Source: Saccharopolyspora indica (GTDB lineage Bacteria; Actinomycetota; Actinomycetes; Mycobacteriales; Pseudonocardiaceae). Taken from it: a DNA stretch of 64,000 nt. Below the pieces are notes generated by a model. The model did not search any database, had not been told where the DNA came from, and saw only the letters and a program-made list of their open reading frames with translations. The translations under genes were made by a program, and so were the position numbers. This document shows, piece after piece, positions 34,064-43,749 of the stretch; positions within the stretch are counted from its first letter, which is position 1; every line of letters starts with the position of its first letter. The DNA is taken from assembly GCF_027853965.1 (NCBI RefSeq), contig NZ_JAQGLB010000006.1:310001-374000 (forward strand), in the 5' to 3' direction.

Positions 34064-35059
34064 TCAGAGGCCGCCCGGCAGCACTCCGCCGCGAGGCTCC
34101 GGGCGCGAGCTGCCGGACGGCGCGAGGGCGGTGAGCGTTTCGGCGATCTGGCGGGCGGTGCTCGTCGAGCAGGTGGAGACGCCCGGTGCGATCCGGCGGC
34201 ACAGGCCGCCCAGCACCCGCCCCGCGCCCACCTCGACGAAGGTCGAGATCCCGCCGCCGGCCATGCGCGTCACCGCCTCGGTCCAGCGGACCCGGCCGGT
34301 CATCTGGCGCTGCAAGCTGCGCAGCGCCGCTTCGCCGCTGGTGATGCGGTCCGCGGTGACGCTGGAGACCACCGGGAGGAGCGGGTCCCGGAACTCGACC
34401 CCGGCCAGCTCGGCGGAGAACTCCTCCGCCACCTCCCGCAGCAGGCCGCAGTGCGCGGCCCCGCGAACCCCGAGCACGACGACCTTCTCGGCGCCCGCAG
34501 CCGAGGCGAGCTGCCGCAGCCGGGCCACGGCGTCGACGCGGCCGGACACCACCACTTGCGCGGGCTCGTTGTCGTTGGCGACCTCCACCGGCTGGCCGGT
34601 GGCCGCCGTGGCCTCCGCGCACAGCCGGTCCACCACCGGCAGGCCCAGTCCGACCACGGCGGCCGTGGATCCCGGATTCCGCTCGTTGAACGCCGCCATG
34701 AGCTGCCCGCGCACGTGGGTGAGCCGCAGCGCGTCGGTCCAGTCGAGCACTCCGGCGAAGACCAGCGCGGCGTACTCGCCCAGGCTGTGCCCGGCCACCA
34801 AACCGGGCCGGACTCCCTTGCGCCGCAACAGCTCACCGGTCACCACGCTGGTGAGCAGCACAGCCGGCTGGGTCGCGGCGGCGTCGTTCAGCTTCGCCGC
34901 CGGGCCGTGCCAGCACAGCTCGGACAGCGGCAGGCCGAGCACCTGGTCCGCTCGCCGGTAGTACTCGGCGGCCAGATCCGGCATCAGCTCGAGCAGGCCC
35001 CGGCCCATGCCCACGCGCTGCGAACCCTGGCCGGGGAACACGAAAGCCGTCCTGTTCAC
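34064..35059 (-). CDS. Malonyl-CoA:ACP transacylase (FabD-type)
   Basis: The 331-aa acyltransferase opens VNRTAFVFPGQGSQRVGMG and carries the active-site GHSLGEYAALV (Ser near residue 93), the Arg/His region including GAAHCGLLREV near 205 and QPVEVANDNEPAQVVVSG. It loads malonyl units on the ACP. Most type II PKS clusters borrow FabD from fatty-acid synthesis, so a dedicated copy is a small peculiarity. GTG 35059 has a GAGGAGGAGG site. It is the last gene of the minus-strand cluster, 59 bases after the glycosyltransferase and just before a bidirectional terminator. Confidence 0.92.
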   Translation of the reverse strand: MNRTAFVFPGQGSQRVGMGRGLLELMPDLAAEYYRRADQVLGLPLSELCWHGPAAKLNDAAATQPAVLLTSVVTGELLRRKGVRPGLVAGHSLGEYAALVFAGVLDWTDALRLTHVRGQLMAAFNERNPGSTAAVVGLGLPVVDRLCAEATAATGQPVEVANDNEPAQVVVSGRVDAVARLRQLASAAGAEKVVVLGVRGAAHCGLLREVAEEFSAELAGVEFRDPLLPVVSSVTADRITSGEAALRSLQRQMTGRVRWTEAVTRMAGGGISTFVEVGAGRVLGGLCRRIAPGVSTCSTSTARQIAETLTALAPSGSSRPEPRGGVLPGGL

Positions 35060-35118
35060 AGGATTACCTCCTCCTCTTCGCAGCGGCGAGGGATGCCGGT
35101 GCACGTGGGCGGCGTCGA

Positions 35119-36273
35119 TCAGCCGACGAGTCCGCCGAGTCTCGAGACCACCTCCGAGGCCACCGGCATCGCGGCCATCTCGGCCGCCACTTCGGCGCTC
35201 GCAGCGCGGTAGCCGGGGTCCTCCAGCACCGACCTCAGCGCCTTGGTCACCGTCTCGGGAGTCGCCTCGTCCGGGCCGAGCGCCACCCCGGTGCCGCGCT
35301 TGGCCGTGATCTCCGCGTTCACCGGCGCGTTGCCGACGTGCGGGATGGCGATCTGCGGTACGCCCGCGGCGTAGGCGGAGAACATCGTGCCGGAGCCCGC
35401 GTGGTGGACGACCGCGGCGCAGCTGGGGAGGATCGCACGCATCGGCAGCCAGTCGATCACCCGCACGTGTTCGGGGAGCCGCTCCGGGAGCGCGGTCAGC
35501 TCCGCGCCGCCGGTGGTCAGGATCAGTTCCACCTCGAGCTCGTCCGCACCGCGCACGATCTCGGTCAGCAGCGCGCCGTCGCCGACGGTCAGGGCCGAGG
35601 TGCCGAGGCAGACGACGACTCGCGGCCGGTCGGCGTCCTTGAGCGCCCACGCCGGGAGCTCCGCGCCGCCGTTGTAGGGGGCGTGGCGCAGGTCCAGCTT
35701 GTGCGCGGCCATCGGCCGCACCGGGGCGTCCGGGTTGAACTCCTCCAGCGTTCGCGGGCTCAGGTTGATCTCCACGTCGGGCCCGCGCAGGAAGTCCTGG
35801 ACTCCCCGGCGCTCCGCGATCGGCACGACTCGTTCCATCGCCCACAGCAGGGGGTTGCGGTGGCCGATGCCGTGCACGATCGACGTCGTCCCGGTCATCC
35901 TCGCGGCGAGCAGCCCGGCACCGAAGATCGGCATGTACAGGACCCCGTCGGCCCGCCAGTCGCGCACCGCGGTGACCAGGCCGTCGAGCATCAGCTCACC
36001 CATCTCGGCGAACGATCCCCCGACGGCCTCGTAGAGCTCGGCGCCGCTCAGCGGCCGCTCCGAGAGCTGCTGCCCCAGCTTCCTGCCGGGAGCTTCGACG
36101 TCCTGGCCGGGTGCGACGTCCACGGCGTGCAAACCTGCCTGGGTCGCCGCCGGGATCGCTGGTCCGCTGCTGGCGATCAGCACTTCGTGGCCGTCCGCCT
36201 GCATCGCCTGGGCCAGCGGAACCAGCGGGTAGAGGTGCGAGACCCCGGGCAGCATGGTGAACAGGTAGCGCAT
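35119..36273 (-). CDS. Glycosyltransferase family 1 (activator-independent type), copy 1
   Basis: The 384-aa GT-B enzyme starts MRYLFTMLPGVSHLYPLVPL and ends in the sugar-nucleotide domain with VVHHAGSGTMFSAYAAGVPQ, the natural-product GT1 signature. It should move a dTDP-deoxysugar onto the polyketide or a first sugar. ATG 36273 has a GGAGGAAGG site. The order is RmlB, then this gene, then the malonyltransferase. No P450-like auxiliary partner (DesVIII-type) is encoded. It is only distantly similar to the second GT at 39138-40274, so the two probably act at different steps. Confidence 0.88.
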   Translation of the reverse strand: MRYLFTMLPGVSHLYPLVPLAQAMQADGHEVLIASSGPAIPAATQAGLHAVDVAPGQDVEAPGRKLGQQLSERPLSGAELYEAVGGSFAEMGELMLDGLVTAVRDWRADGVLYMPIFGAGLLAARMTGTTSIVHGIGHRNPLLWAMERVVPIAERRGVQDFLRGPDVEINLSPRTLEEFNPDAPVRPMAAHKLDLRHAPYNGGAELPAWALKDADRPRVVVCLGTSALTVGDGALLTEIVRGADELEVELILTTGGAELTALPERLPEHVRVIDWLPMRAILPSCAAVVHHAGSGTMFSAYAAGVPQIAIPHVGNAPVNAEITAKRGTGVALGPDEATPETVTKALRSVLEDPGYRAASAEVAAEMAAMPVASEVVSRLGGLVG

Positions 36274-36338
36274 TTCGTTCCTTCCTCCGGATCCGTCGTC
36301 CGGGGTCGTGGTCGGGTCTGGGCTCCGCAGGAACGGGC

Positions 36339-37319
36339 TCACGACGCGGCACGGGCCGCTGTCCCGGCCTGCCACCAGCCGGGGTTGTCGCGGTACCAGG
36401 CGACCGTTTCGGCGAGGCCCCGCTCGAAGTCGACGGTCGGCGCGTAGCCGAGTTCGTCGCGGATCTTGCTGTCGTCCAGGCAGTAGCGCAGGTCGTGGCC
36501 CTTGCGGTCGGGCACGTGCCGGACCATGTCCCAGCCCGCTCCGCACAACCGCAGCACCTGCTCGGTGATGGCGCGGTTGGTGTGCTCGTTCCCGCCGCCC
36601 ACGTTGTAGACCTCACCGGCCCGTCCTCCGGTGAGCACGAGCTGGATGGCGCGGCAGTGGTCGGCGACGTGCAGCCACTCCCGCTTGTTCGCGCCGTCGC
36701 CGTAGAGCGGCACCTGCTGCCCGCGGAGCAGCCGCGTGACGAAGTTCGGGATCAGCTTCTCCGGGTGCTGGTGCGGGCCGTAGTTGTTCGAGCACCGGGT
36801 GATCGACACGTCCAGCCCGTGGGTGCGCCAGTAGGCCCGCGCGAACAGATCCGACGATGCTTTCGCCGCGGAGTAGGGCGAGTTGGGCAGCAGCGGTGCG
36901 TCCTCGGTCCACGCGCCCTGCTCGATCGAGCCGTACACCTCGTCCGTCGAAACGTGCACGACCCGCTCGATCTTGCTCCGCAAGCAGGCCTCGAAGAGCC
37001 GCTGGCTGCCGACGACGTTGGTCCGGACGAAGCGGTCGGCCTCGGCCACCGAGCGATCGACGTGCGATTCGGCGGCGAAGTGCACCACCGCGTCGTGCCC
37101 GGGCAACAGGTCCAGCAGCAGGTCGAGGTCGTGGACATCGCCGCGGACGAACTCCAGCCGCGGGTGCGAGGAGGGCAGGTTGGCCAGGTTGCCCGCGTAG
37201 GTGAGCGCGTCGAGGACGGTGACCCGAGCCCCGTCGCAGGCCGCGTACCCGCCGTCGAGCACGGTGCGGACGTAGTGCGAGCCGATGAAGCCCGCACCAC
37301 CGGTGACCAGGATCCTCAA
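36339..37319 (-). CDS. dTDP-glucose 4,6-dehydratase (RmlB-type)
   Basis: The 326-aa extended SDR has VTGGAGFIGSHYVR at the N-terminus, the catalytic STDEVYGS (Thr-Asp-Glu) near residue 124 and YSAAKASSD (Tyr-x3-Lys) near 147, and SNNYGPHQHPEKLIPNFV. It makes dTDP-4-keto-6-deoxyglucose, the branch point for all sugars here. The start is an unusual TTG at 37319 behind GGGAGG; it overlaps the TGA of the ketoreductase-like gene in TTGA fashion, so the two are coupled. Confidence 0.93.
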   Translation of the reverse strand: MRILVTGGAGFIGSHYVRTVLDGGYAACDGARVTVLDALTYAGNLANLPSSHPRLEFVRGDVHDLDLLLDLLPGHDAVVHFAAESHVDRSVAEADRFVRTNVVGSQRLFEACLRSKIERVVHVSTDEVYGSIEQGAWTEDAPLLPNSPYSAAKASSDLFARAYWRTHGLDVSITRCSNNYGPHQHPEKLIPNFVTRLLRGQQVPLYGDGANKREWLHVADHCRAIQLVLTGGRAGEVYNVGGGNEHTNRAITEQVLRLCGAGWDMVRHVPDRKGHDLRYCLDDSKIRDELGYAPTVDFERGLAETVAWYRDNPGWWQAGTAARAAS

Positions 37320-38314
37320 GGGGCACCTCCCGATTCGGTCCGAACGCGCGAGCACGCGCTCGTCGTGGAAGCCATCGCGACCGGTGGTCGGCCCGAGGTC
37401 TCCGCCCAGAAGTCGCCGACGGCCTCGGCCAGCGACCGGCGCGGCCGCCAGCCGAGGACTTCCCTGGCCGGCCCGATGTCCGCCCGGGTCCAGTGCTGCG
37501 GCTCGGGCGCAGCGGACTCGTCCGGGTGCTCGACGATCCTGGTCGGCACCCCGCTCGCGCGGATCAGCAGATCCACCAGGTCGCGCACCGAAACCGCCTC
37601 GCCGCTGCCGATGTCGATGACGCGGCCGGTCACCTCCGCGGCGGCCGCGGTGACGACCGCACCGGCCACGTCGCGGACGTCGACGTAGTCCCGGTGGGCC
37701 TTCAGCGGCGTGAGCTCCACGACCGCCGCCTCGTCGTGCAGGGCGGCTTCGGTGAGCCGCTGGGCGACTTTGCCCAGCAGGCTGATCTCGGGCGTTCCCG
37801 GACCGGCCACGTTGGCGATGCGCAGGACGAGTCCTTCGACGCCGCCGGTCGTCACCGCTTCCAGGACCGCACGGGTGGCCGCGAGCTTGGCCCGCCCGTA
37901 GGCCGTTCTGGTCGGCAGCCGGTCGGTTCCGCCGCTGCTCTCCTCCTGCGCGTCCGAACCGTATTCCAGGATCGACCCGAGGTGGACCAGCCGCGGCCGG
38001 GTTCGCATGAGCGCGAGCGCCGCCAGCAACCGCTGGGTGGGCACGAGGCACCGGGTGGCCATGTCCCGGTCCGCGGCGCCCCAGATGCTGCCGACCGCGT
38101 TGACGACGACGTCGGCTCCTTCCGCTTCCAGCAGCCGTGCCAGCGCCTCGGCGGGCACGTCGTCCAGGCTCAGCGAGATGAACCTGCAGTCGGTGCTCGT
38201 CGGCGTCCGGGCCACGGCGAGCACCTCGCTGCCCGCGGCGGCGAATGCCGCGCAGACGTGGCGCCCGACGAACCCGGTTCCCCCGAGCACGACCACTTTT
38301 CTTGTTGCGCTCAA
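37316..38314 (-). CDS. NDP-hexose 4-ketoreductase-like extended SDR, copy 1
   Basis: The 332-aa protein has VVVLGGTGFVGRHVCAAF, a LGSILEYGS strand, and TAYGRAKLAATRA (Tyr-x3-Lys) near residue 140, and falls in the family of deoxysugar 4-ketoreductases (EryBIV/OleU/DnmV group). It would reduce the C-4 ketone and set that stereocentre. A second member lies at 50395. TTG 38314 is used; an internal GTG 18 bases later is an alternative. It overlaps RmlB by 4 bases. Whether it acts at C-4 or C-3 cannot be decided from sequence. Confidence 0.75.
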   Translation of the reverse strand: MSATRKVVVLGGTGFVGRHVCAAFAAAGSEVLAVARTPTSTDCRFISLSLDDVPAEALARLLEAEGADVVVNAVGSIWGAADRDMATRCLVPTQRLLAALALMRTRPRLVHLGSILEYGSDAQEESSGGTDRLPTRTAYGRAKLAATRAVLEAVTTGGVEGLVLRIANVAGPGTPEISLLGKVAQRLTEAALHDEAAVVELTPLKAHRDYVDVRDVAGAVVTAAAAEVTGRVIDIGSGEAVSVRDLVDLLIRASGVPTRIVEHPDESAAPEPQHWTRADIGPAREVLGWRPRRSLAEAVGDFWAETSGRPPVAMASTTSACSRVRTESGGAP

Positions 38315-38353
38315 CGGTTTCCATCCCCACTTCGTTGCACGGCAGCGCTGCGG

Positions 38354-39070
38354 CTAGCGTTCGAGGACACCGACGAAGAGCCCTCTTCCGGACTGCGCCC
38401 CTTCGACGAACTCGACGGCGAAGCCCGCGTTCGCGAACGCCGTCTCGTACTGCTCGCGGGTGAACGGTGTGTACGTGTGCGATTCGGCGAAGTGGCGGAT
38501 TCCGGCTCCGCGCTCCGCGATCACGTAGTGCACGTCCATGCCGTTGCCGCGGTCCGTCCTGGAGGCGTGCGAAACGCGGGCGACCGTGCGGACTCCGTCC
38601 TCGACCACGTCCGCCGCCACGTGGCCCGGGGTGAACTTCTCCGGGAACCACCAGGGTTCGACCACCGCCACCCCGCCAGGGGTCAGGTGCCGCGCGAACC
38701 TCTCGAGCGCGGTGCCCAGGTCCTCGCAGGTCGGCAGGTAGGCGATCGAGCAGAACAGGCAGGTGATGGCGTCGAACCGGCGGTCGGCCGAGAAGGTCCG
38801 CATGTCCCCCGGCGCGAACCGGACCCCCGGCAGCTTCACCCGGGCGCGGTCCAGCATCGGTTCCGAGGCGTCGACACCTTCCACGTGCGCGTACCACCGG
38901 TTGAAGAACTCGAGGTGCGCGCCGGTCCCGCAGGCGACGTCGAGCACCGAGGACGCGTCCGGGCGGTGGGCGTCGATGAGCTTGGCCACCACTTCGGACT
39001 CGAACTCGAAGTCCTTGCCCCGGGACTGGTGCAGCAGATCGTAGATCTCTGCGGCGTCGCTTCCGTACAT
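38354..39070 (-). CDS. Amino-sugar N-methyltransferase (DesVI/TylM1 type), copy 1
   Basis: The 238-aa SAM-dependent enzyme opens MYGSDAAEIYDLLHQSRGKD, the N-terminal signature of dTDP-3-amino-sugar N,N-dimethyltransferases, and has LDVACGTGAHLEFF (SAM motif I), [10 protein letters not shown] near residue 135 and GAQSGRGLFVGV at the end. It adds one or two methyl groups to the sugar amine before glycosyl transfer. A paralogue sits at 49635-50360. Two copies in one cluster are unexpected for a single aminosugar. The next gene, a GT, is 67 bases upstream on the same strand. Confidence 0.88.
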   Translation of the reverse strand: MYGSDAAEIYDLLHQSRGKDFEFESEVVAKLIDAHRPDASSVLDVACGTGAHLEFFNRWYAHVEGVDASEPMLDRARVKLPGVRFAPGDMRTFSADRRFDAITCLFCSIAYLPTCEDLGTALERFARHLTPGGVAVVEPWWFPEKFTPGHVAADVVEDGVRTVARVSHASRTDRGNGMDVHYVIAERGAGIRHFAESHTYTPFTREQYETAFANAGFAVEFVEGAQSGRGLFVGVLER

Positions 39071-39137
39071 GCTTCCTCCGCGTGGATCGGTCGTTGTCCA
39101 CCGCAGCTGCGGCTGCGGGTCCTGGAGAACCCGGTCG

Positions 39138-40274
39138 CTACCGGGCGGCCAGCTCCTCCAGCGCGCCGACGACCTCGCCGACGGACGGCAGCTGGGCGAT
39201 CTCGCCCGCCAGTTCCAGGGACGCGTCCCGGTAGGAGGAGTCCGCCAGCATCTTCTGGCCCATCTCGATGATGTTCTCCGGGGTGGCCCGCTCCGGGGTG
39301 AGGAAGTTCGCCGCGCCCCGGGCCGACATCCGCTCGGCGGACATCGTCGAGTAGGCGACGACCGGCAGGATCAGCTGCGGGACGCCCGCGTTCATCGCCG
39401 TCATGCTCGTCACGCCGCCACCGTGGTGGACGATCAGATCGCAGGTGGGGACGACGAGGTCCAGCGGGATCCACCCGACCCGGACCCCGTCGAGGGCCTC
39501 GCGCAACTCGTGCTCGGCGTTGCCCGGCACCGGGATCACGACCTCGACGTCCAGCGAGGCGACGTCCTTGGCCAATCGCCGGACGAAGTCGACGTCGTGC
39601 GCGAGGCCGACCCGGTTGCCCAAGGTCACGCACACGCGGCGGCGCTCCGGGCGGGTGTACATCCAGCGCTCCAGCCGGCACTGCCGGTTGCCCGGGACCC
39701 AGCGCATCAGCTGCGCGGCCGGCCCGTTCTCCTGGCGCAGGCTCGGCGGGGTGACGTCGATCCGCAGGTCCGGCGCCGGAATCCGCTCCAGCCCCAGCTT
39801 CTCGAGCTCGGGCTGCAGCTCCTCGTGAGCGCCGGGGTCGCTGCCGCTGTTCATGTCGTTGATGTCGTAGGCCTGCACCGCGTAGGGGATTCCCAGGTGC
39901 GCGGCGAGCAGCGGGGCCGCGTACGAGATCGGGCCGCCGACCACCAGGTCCGGCCGCCAGTCCTCGGCCAGGTCGATCAGCGCACCGAGGGTCGCCGCCG
40001 CCATCCGGGCGAAGCCGCCGCCGATGGCGCGCATCTGCGCCTCCGGTTCCCGCGGGATGTCGATCGGGTTGCCGTCCCGGTCCTTGCCGATGAAGTAGTT
40101 GAACGGCAGCGTGCTGACCGGGTACCCCGCCAGCCCGACGTTGACCACGGCCGGGATCAGGTCCTCGGTCGCGGACATGAACACCTCGTGCCCGGCGTTG
40201 CGGGCGGCCGTGGCCAGCGGCACGAACGAGAAGATCGTGGCTTGGCTGCCAGCTGGAACGAACAGAATCCTCAT
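39138..40274 (-). CDS. Glycosyltransferase family 1, copy 2
   Basis: The 378-aa GT-B enzyme starts MRILFVPAGSQATIFSFVPL and has the C-terminal signature LIVHHGGGVTSMTAMNAGVP. The acceptor domain carries aromatic-rich segments suited to planar aglycones. ATG 40274 overlaps the stop of the upstream FAD monooxygenase by 4 bases, so it is coupled to the M-type oxygenase. It probably acts on the aglycone; which of the two GTs acts first is unknown. Confidence 0.88.
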   Translation of the reverse strand: MRILFVPAGSQATIFSFVPLATAARNAGHEVFMSATEDLIPAVVNVGLAGYPVSTLPFNYFIGKDRDGNPIDIPREPEAQMRAIGGGFARMAAATLGALIDLAEDWRPDLVVGGPISYAAPLLAAHLGIPYAVQAYDINDMNSGSDPGAHEELQPELEKLGLERIPAPDLRIDVTPPSLRQENGPAAQLMRWVPGNRQCRLERWMYTRPERRRVCVTLGNRVGLAHDVDFVRRLAKDVASLDVEVVIPVPGNAEHELREALDGVRVGWIPLDLVVPTCDLIVHHGGGVTSMTAMNAGVPQLILPVVAYSTMSAERMSARGAANFLTPERATPENIIEMGQKMLADSSYRDASLELAGEIAQLPSVGEVVGALEELAAR

Positions 40275-41779
40275 GCTTGTCCTCCCTGATCGCGTTCTGA
40301 AACAGCGCTCACCGAGCACTGGGGAGTTGCTCGTGCGCCGAACCAGCGACCCAGCGCGGCTTCCACGCCCCGCACGTCGTCACCGATCCACGCCACGTAG
40401 CCGTCGGGCCGCACGAGCACCGCCGCGACTCCGGACAGCTCGTGGTCTTCCGCCACCTCGCCGCGCACGATCCCGAGGCGCGAGGCCCACGGTGCGGCGA
40501 CGGCGACGAGGCGTTCGGAGTGCTCCCCGGGCAGGACGAGGAGCACCCCGCGGTGTTCGGCGAGCAGTTCCGCGGTGCTCGTCACCCCGTCCGGGGTCCG
40601 CACCCGGCAGTGCGGCATCCGCCGGCCGTGCAGCCGGTGCGCCCCGGGCTCGTACCGGATGTCCAGGCCGCTGATCCGGCCGGTCAGGAACTCGCGGACC
40701 TCCCGGTGCCCGAGCAGCTCGCCGATGACTTCGCGCACGCCGTCGACCTCGCCTCCGCCGAGCAGCAGCGACGCCTGCGCCGCGATGTTGTCCAGCGTCT
40801 TCTTCCCGGTCTGCCAGCGCTCGTCGTGGTAGGTGTCGAGCAGCCCGTCCGGCGCCTGCCCGCGCACCTGCGCGGCGAGCTTCCAGCCGAGGTTCGCCGC
40901 GTCCTGCAGCCCGAGGTTGAGGGCCTGCCCGCCGGAGGGCATCTGCACGTGCGCGGCGTCACCGGCGAGCAGTACCCGCCCGCGCCGGTAGCGGCTCGCC
41001 TGGCGGTTGGTGTCGTCGAAGGCGTTGACCCACAACGGTTCTCCACCGCTGATGTCCTCCCCGGTGACCCGCGACCACGCTGCCGCCACGTCCGCGAAGG
41101 CGGGCTGCCGGGCGGATTCGGCCGGGGAGCGCCCGGGCTCGCACACCATCACGCGGGTGATGCCCTGCTCGTTGCGCGCGGAGATCGCCAGTCCCGCTGG
41201 GGTCCGCTCGAAGCGCCTGGCCGGTATCCGGATCCCGGCGACGTCCGCGCGCAACAGCACGTTCCGCCGGGATGTCCCGGGGAACCCGAAGCCGGCCAAC
41301 CGGCGGACCGCGCTGTTCTCGCCGTCGCAGCCGACCACGTAGGACGCGCGCAACCGGACCCGCCCGGCCGGTCCGGCGGCGCCGATCTCGACGTGATCCG
41401 GGTGCACGATCAGCTCCCGCACCTCGTGCCCGCGCCGGACCTCCGCGCCCAGTGCGGTCGCCCAGTCGTGCAGCACCTCGGTGGTGCGGGTCTGCGGCAC
41501 CTTCCACTGCCCCGGGTAGTCGCTGGGCAGGTCGCCGAAGTCCAGCGGCAGACCGCCGAAGTGACCTGCGGTCGTGCTGGGCGGATCGCCGAGCGCTCCG
41601 ACCAGGCCGCGCTGCGCGAACAGCTCCACCGTCCGCGCGTGAAGGGTCGACGCCCTCGATTCGGTGCTGGGTCCGGACAACCGCTCCAGCACCAGCACCT
41701 CCGCGCCACCGAGCCGCAGCTCACCGGCGAGCAGCAGGCCGACCGGTCCGGCACCGACGACGATCACCTGGCTGTCCAA
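40271..41779 (-). CDS. FAD-dependent aromatic polyketide monooxygenase (UrdM/PgaM N-domain-like)
   Basis: The 502-aa PHBH-fold hydroxylase has GAGPVGLLLAGELRLGG (FAD GxGxxG, residues 8-13), YVVGCDGENSAVRR (DG motif near 155) and GRVLLAGDAAHVQMPSGGQA (GD motif near 290), and a C-terminal thioredoxin-like domain usual for large PHBH-type enzymes. It is the last core gene, in the position of urdM/pgaM of angucycline clusters. Those are oxygenase-reductase fusions, but here the reductase part is absent and no LanV-like SDR follows. It overlaps the GT by 4 bases. Confidence 0.9.
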   Translation of the reverse strand: MDSQVIVVGAGPVGLLLAGELRLGGAEVLVLERLSGPSTESRASTLHARTVELFAQRGLVGALGDPPSTTAGHFGGLPLDFGDLPSDYPGQWKVPQTRTTEVLHDWATALGAEVRRGHEVRELIVHPDHVEIGAAGPAGRVRLRASYVVGCDGENSAVRRLAGFGFPGTSRRNVLLRADVAGIRIPARRFERTPAGLAISARNEQGITRVMVCEPGRSPAESARQPAFADVAAAWSRVTGEDISGGEPLWVNAFDDTNRQASRYRRGRVLLAGDAAHVQMPSGGQALNLGLQDAANLGWKLAAQVRGQAPDGLLDTYHDERWQTGKKTLDNIAAQASLLLGGGEVDGVREVIGELLGHREVREFLTGRISGLDIRYEPGAHRLHGRRMPHCRVRTPDGVTSTAELLAEHRGVLLVLPGEHSERLVAVAAPWASRLGIVRGEVAEDHELSGVAAVLVRPDGYVAWIGDDVRGVEAALGRWFGARATPQCSVSAVSERDQGGQA

Positions 41780-41810
41780 GCGTCCTCCCTGGATTCCGCA
41801 CGACTCCTGA

Positions 41811-42764
41811 TCAACTGGCCCGGCGCACCTGCTCGGCGTGCTCCTTCGCGTGCCGGAGCGTCGTGGTGCTGTTCGTGCTCAACGCGGTGCGGACGAACTC
41901 GCGGGCCTTCGGCAGGTCGGCGTCCGCGCCGAGCACGCCGGCGATGTTGTCGGTGTTGATCACCACGGTGTGCTGGGAGGTCGCCACGGTCCGGCTCCCG
42001 TCCGCGACGAACGTCCAGTACCCCGTGTGCAACGACATCAGCGCGGGCAAGGTGGTCTGCTTGTAGACGACCTTGCGGTCCGGGAAGCACACCCGGACCG
42101 ACTCGGTGGTGTGCGTCGAACCGTCCTTGGTCCGGGTGTCCATCGCCAGCAGCTGCAGTCCCGGCACGTCCTCCCGGAGCTCCACCCGCGCGACGTGCGG
42201 CAGCCGCTGGGCCCACCGATCGGCCTCGTTGATGAAGGCGTAGACGTCTTCGACGGCCCCGTCGATCAGCACGACGTCCTCGAAGGACAGCAACCGGTCG
42301 TCGCCGCCGGTGAGCAGTTCGGCGTTGCGCTTCAGCGCCGCCAGTTCGGACCGGCTGTTGCGCTCCACGGCCGACTCGATCCACTCGATGCCCGCCGGGT
42401 CGTCGTCCAGCGCCCGGAAGTCGTGGAACAACTCGACCTTGGACCGACCGGCGGAGATCGGCTCGATCACCCAGGTTCCGCCCATCTCCGCCACCGGCGG
42501 TGCGGAGACCTCCTGGCGGAACTCGATCCGCATCGCGCCCGGATCGAGGTTGCGACGCGAGGTCCAGCTCTTCGCCTCGCCGTTGGCGGTCGCCCAGATC
42601 GAGATCCGCTCGGCGGCCGCGGTTCGCTCGATCACCTCGACGTGCACGGTCGGCGGGAAGAGGGCCGGCCAGTTCTCCACCTCTGCGATGAGCCGGTACA
42701 CGGCCTCGGCCGGTGCCGACACGGTGATCTCGTGCACGGTCTGCTGTCGGCCGGACTTGGACAT
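41811..42764 (-). CDS. Two-domain polyketide aromatase/cyclase (didomain ARO/CYC)
   Basis: The 317-aa protein has two SRPBCC helix-grip domains: one from VHEITVSAPAEAVYRLIAEV (residues about 9-150) and one from SFEDVVLIDGAVEDVYAFIN (about 160-310). This is the ActVII/GrisARO/UrdL type, which closes and aromatises the first ring of C9-reduced chains. ATG 42764 has a GAGGAG site. It follows the ketoreductase on the minus strand with a 167-base gap, in the D-L order of angucycline clusters. Confidence 0.93.
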   Translation of the reverse strand: MSKSGRQQTVHEITVSAPAEAVYRLIAEVENWPALFPPTVHVEVIERTAAAERISIWATANGEAKSWTSRRNLDPGAMRIEFRQEVSAPPVAEMGGTWVIEPISAGRSKVELFHDFRALDDDPAGIEWIESAVERNSRSELAALKRNAELLTGGDDRLLSFEDVVLIDGAVEDVYAFINEADRWAQRLPHVARVELREDVPGLQLLAMDTRTKDGSTHTTESVRVCFPDRKVVYKQTTLPALMSLHTGYWTFVADGSRTVATSQHTVVINTDNIAGVLGADADLPKAREFVRTALSTNSTTTLRHAKEHAEQVRRAS

Positions 42765-42931
42765 GGTTCTCCTCCTGATCGGTGTGCCTGCGCAGGTCGG
42801 CATCGGAGACCGCCTGCGCGGCGGGGGTCGAGGCCCCGGCCCGGGTGCCGGGTGCCCGGGCCGGGGCCGGGCACTCCGAGCGCCCGTTCACGGTGGCGCG
42901 GCCCGGGGGCCGCGGGTTCGGCGGCGGGACC

Positions 42932-43717
42932 TCAGAAGTTGCCGAGGCCGCCGCAGACGTTGAGCGCTTGGGAGGTGATCGACGCGGCGGTGTCCGACGC
43001 CAGGTAGCCCACCAGTCCCGCGACTTCCTCGGGAGTCGAGTAGCGCCCCAGCGGGATCTTGGCCTCGAACTTGGCCATGACCTCGTCCTCTTCGAGATCC
43101 CACGCGGCGGCGTAGCCCTGGCGCACCCGCTGGGCCATCGGCGTCTCCACGTAGCCGGGGCACACGGCGTTGACCGTGATCCCGGTGCGGGCCAGCTCGT
43201 TTCCCAGCGCCTTGGTGAAGCCGACGACACCGTGCTTGGACGCCGAGTAGGGCGCGCCCAGCACCACGCCCTGCTTCCCGGCCGTCGAAGCGATGTTGAT
43301 GATCCGGCCCCGGTCCTTGTGCCGCATCCCGCCCGCGTTGAGCACCTCGCGCGTCACCAGGAACACGCTGTTGAGGTTGGTGTTGATGACGTCGAACCAG
43401 AGCGAGTCCGGGATGTCCGCGGTCACTCCGCCGCCGCTGCGTCCCGCGTTGTTCACCAGGACGTCGATGGTGCCGAACTGCCGCACCGCGGCTTGGACGA
43501 GCTCGGGCACCTGCTCCGGGGAACCGACGTCGCAGCTGGTCCCGGCGACGTCGGCGCCTTCTTCGCGCAATCGCTTCACGGTCGCGGTCACGTCCTCGGC
43601 GCTGCGCGAGCAGATGAACACCCGGTGTCCCCGCTCGGCGAGCGCCTTGCTGACCGCGAGACCGATCCCGCTGGTGGCGCCGGTGACCAGTGCCACCCGC
43701 CCGCGTTCTTCCGACAT
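42932..43717 (-). CDS. Polyketide C-9 ketoreductase (ActIII type)
   Basis: The 261-aa classical SDR has TGATSGIGLAVSKAL, NNAGRSGGG near residue 92 (the ActIII XGG/PGG region governing stereochemistry reads SGG), Ser in IASTAGKQG and APYSASKHG (Tyr-x3-Lys) near 160, and ends VCGGLGNF. It reduces the C-9 ketone of the nascent poly-beta-ketone. Size and motifs match ActIII/UrdD closely. The ACP gene lies 32 bases upstream. Confidence 0.95.
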   Translation of the reverse strand: MSEERGRVALVTGATSGIGLAVSKALAERGHRVFICSRSAEDVTATVKRLREEGADVAGTSCDVGSPEQVPELVQAAVRQFGTIDVLVNNAGRSGGGVTADIPDSLWFDVINTNLNSVFLVTREVLNAGGMRHKDRGRIINIASTAGKQGVVLGAPYSASKHGVVGFTKALGNELARTGITVNAVCPGYVETPMAQRVRQGYAAAWDLEEDEVMAKFEAKIPLGRYSTPEEVAGLVGYLASDTAASITSQALNVCGGLGNF

Positions 43718-43749
43718 GTGTACTCCCCGATCGAATGGTGCCGCGGCGC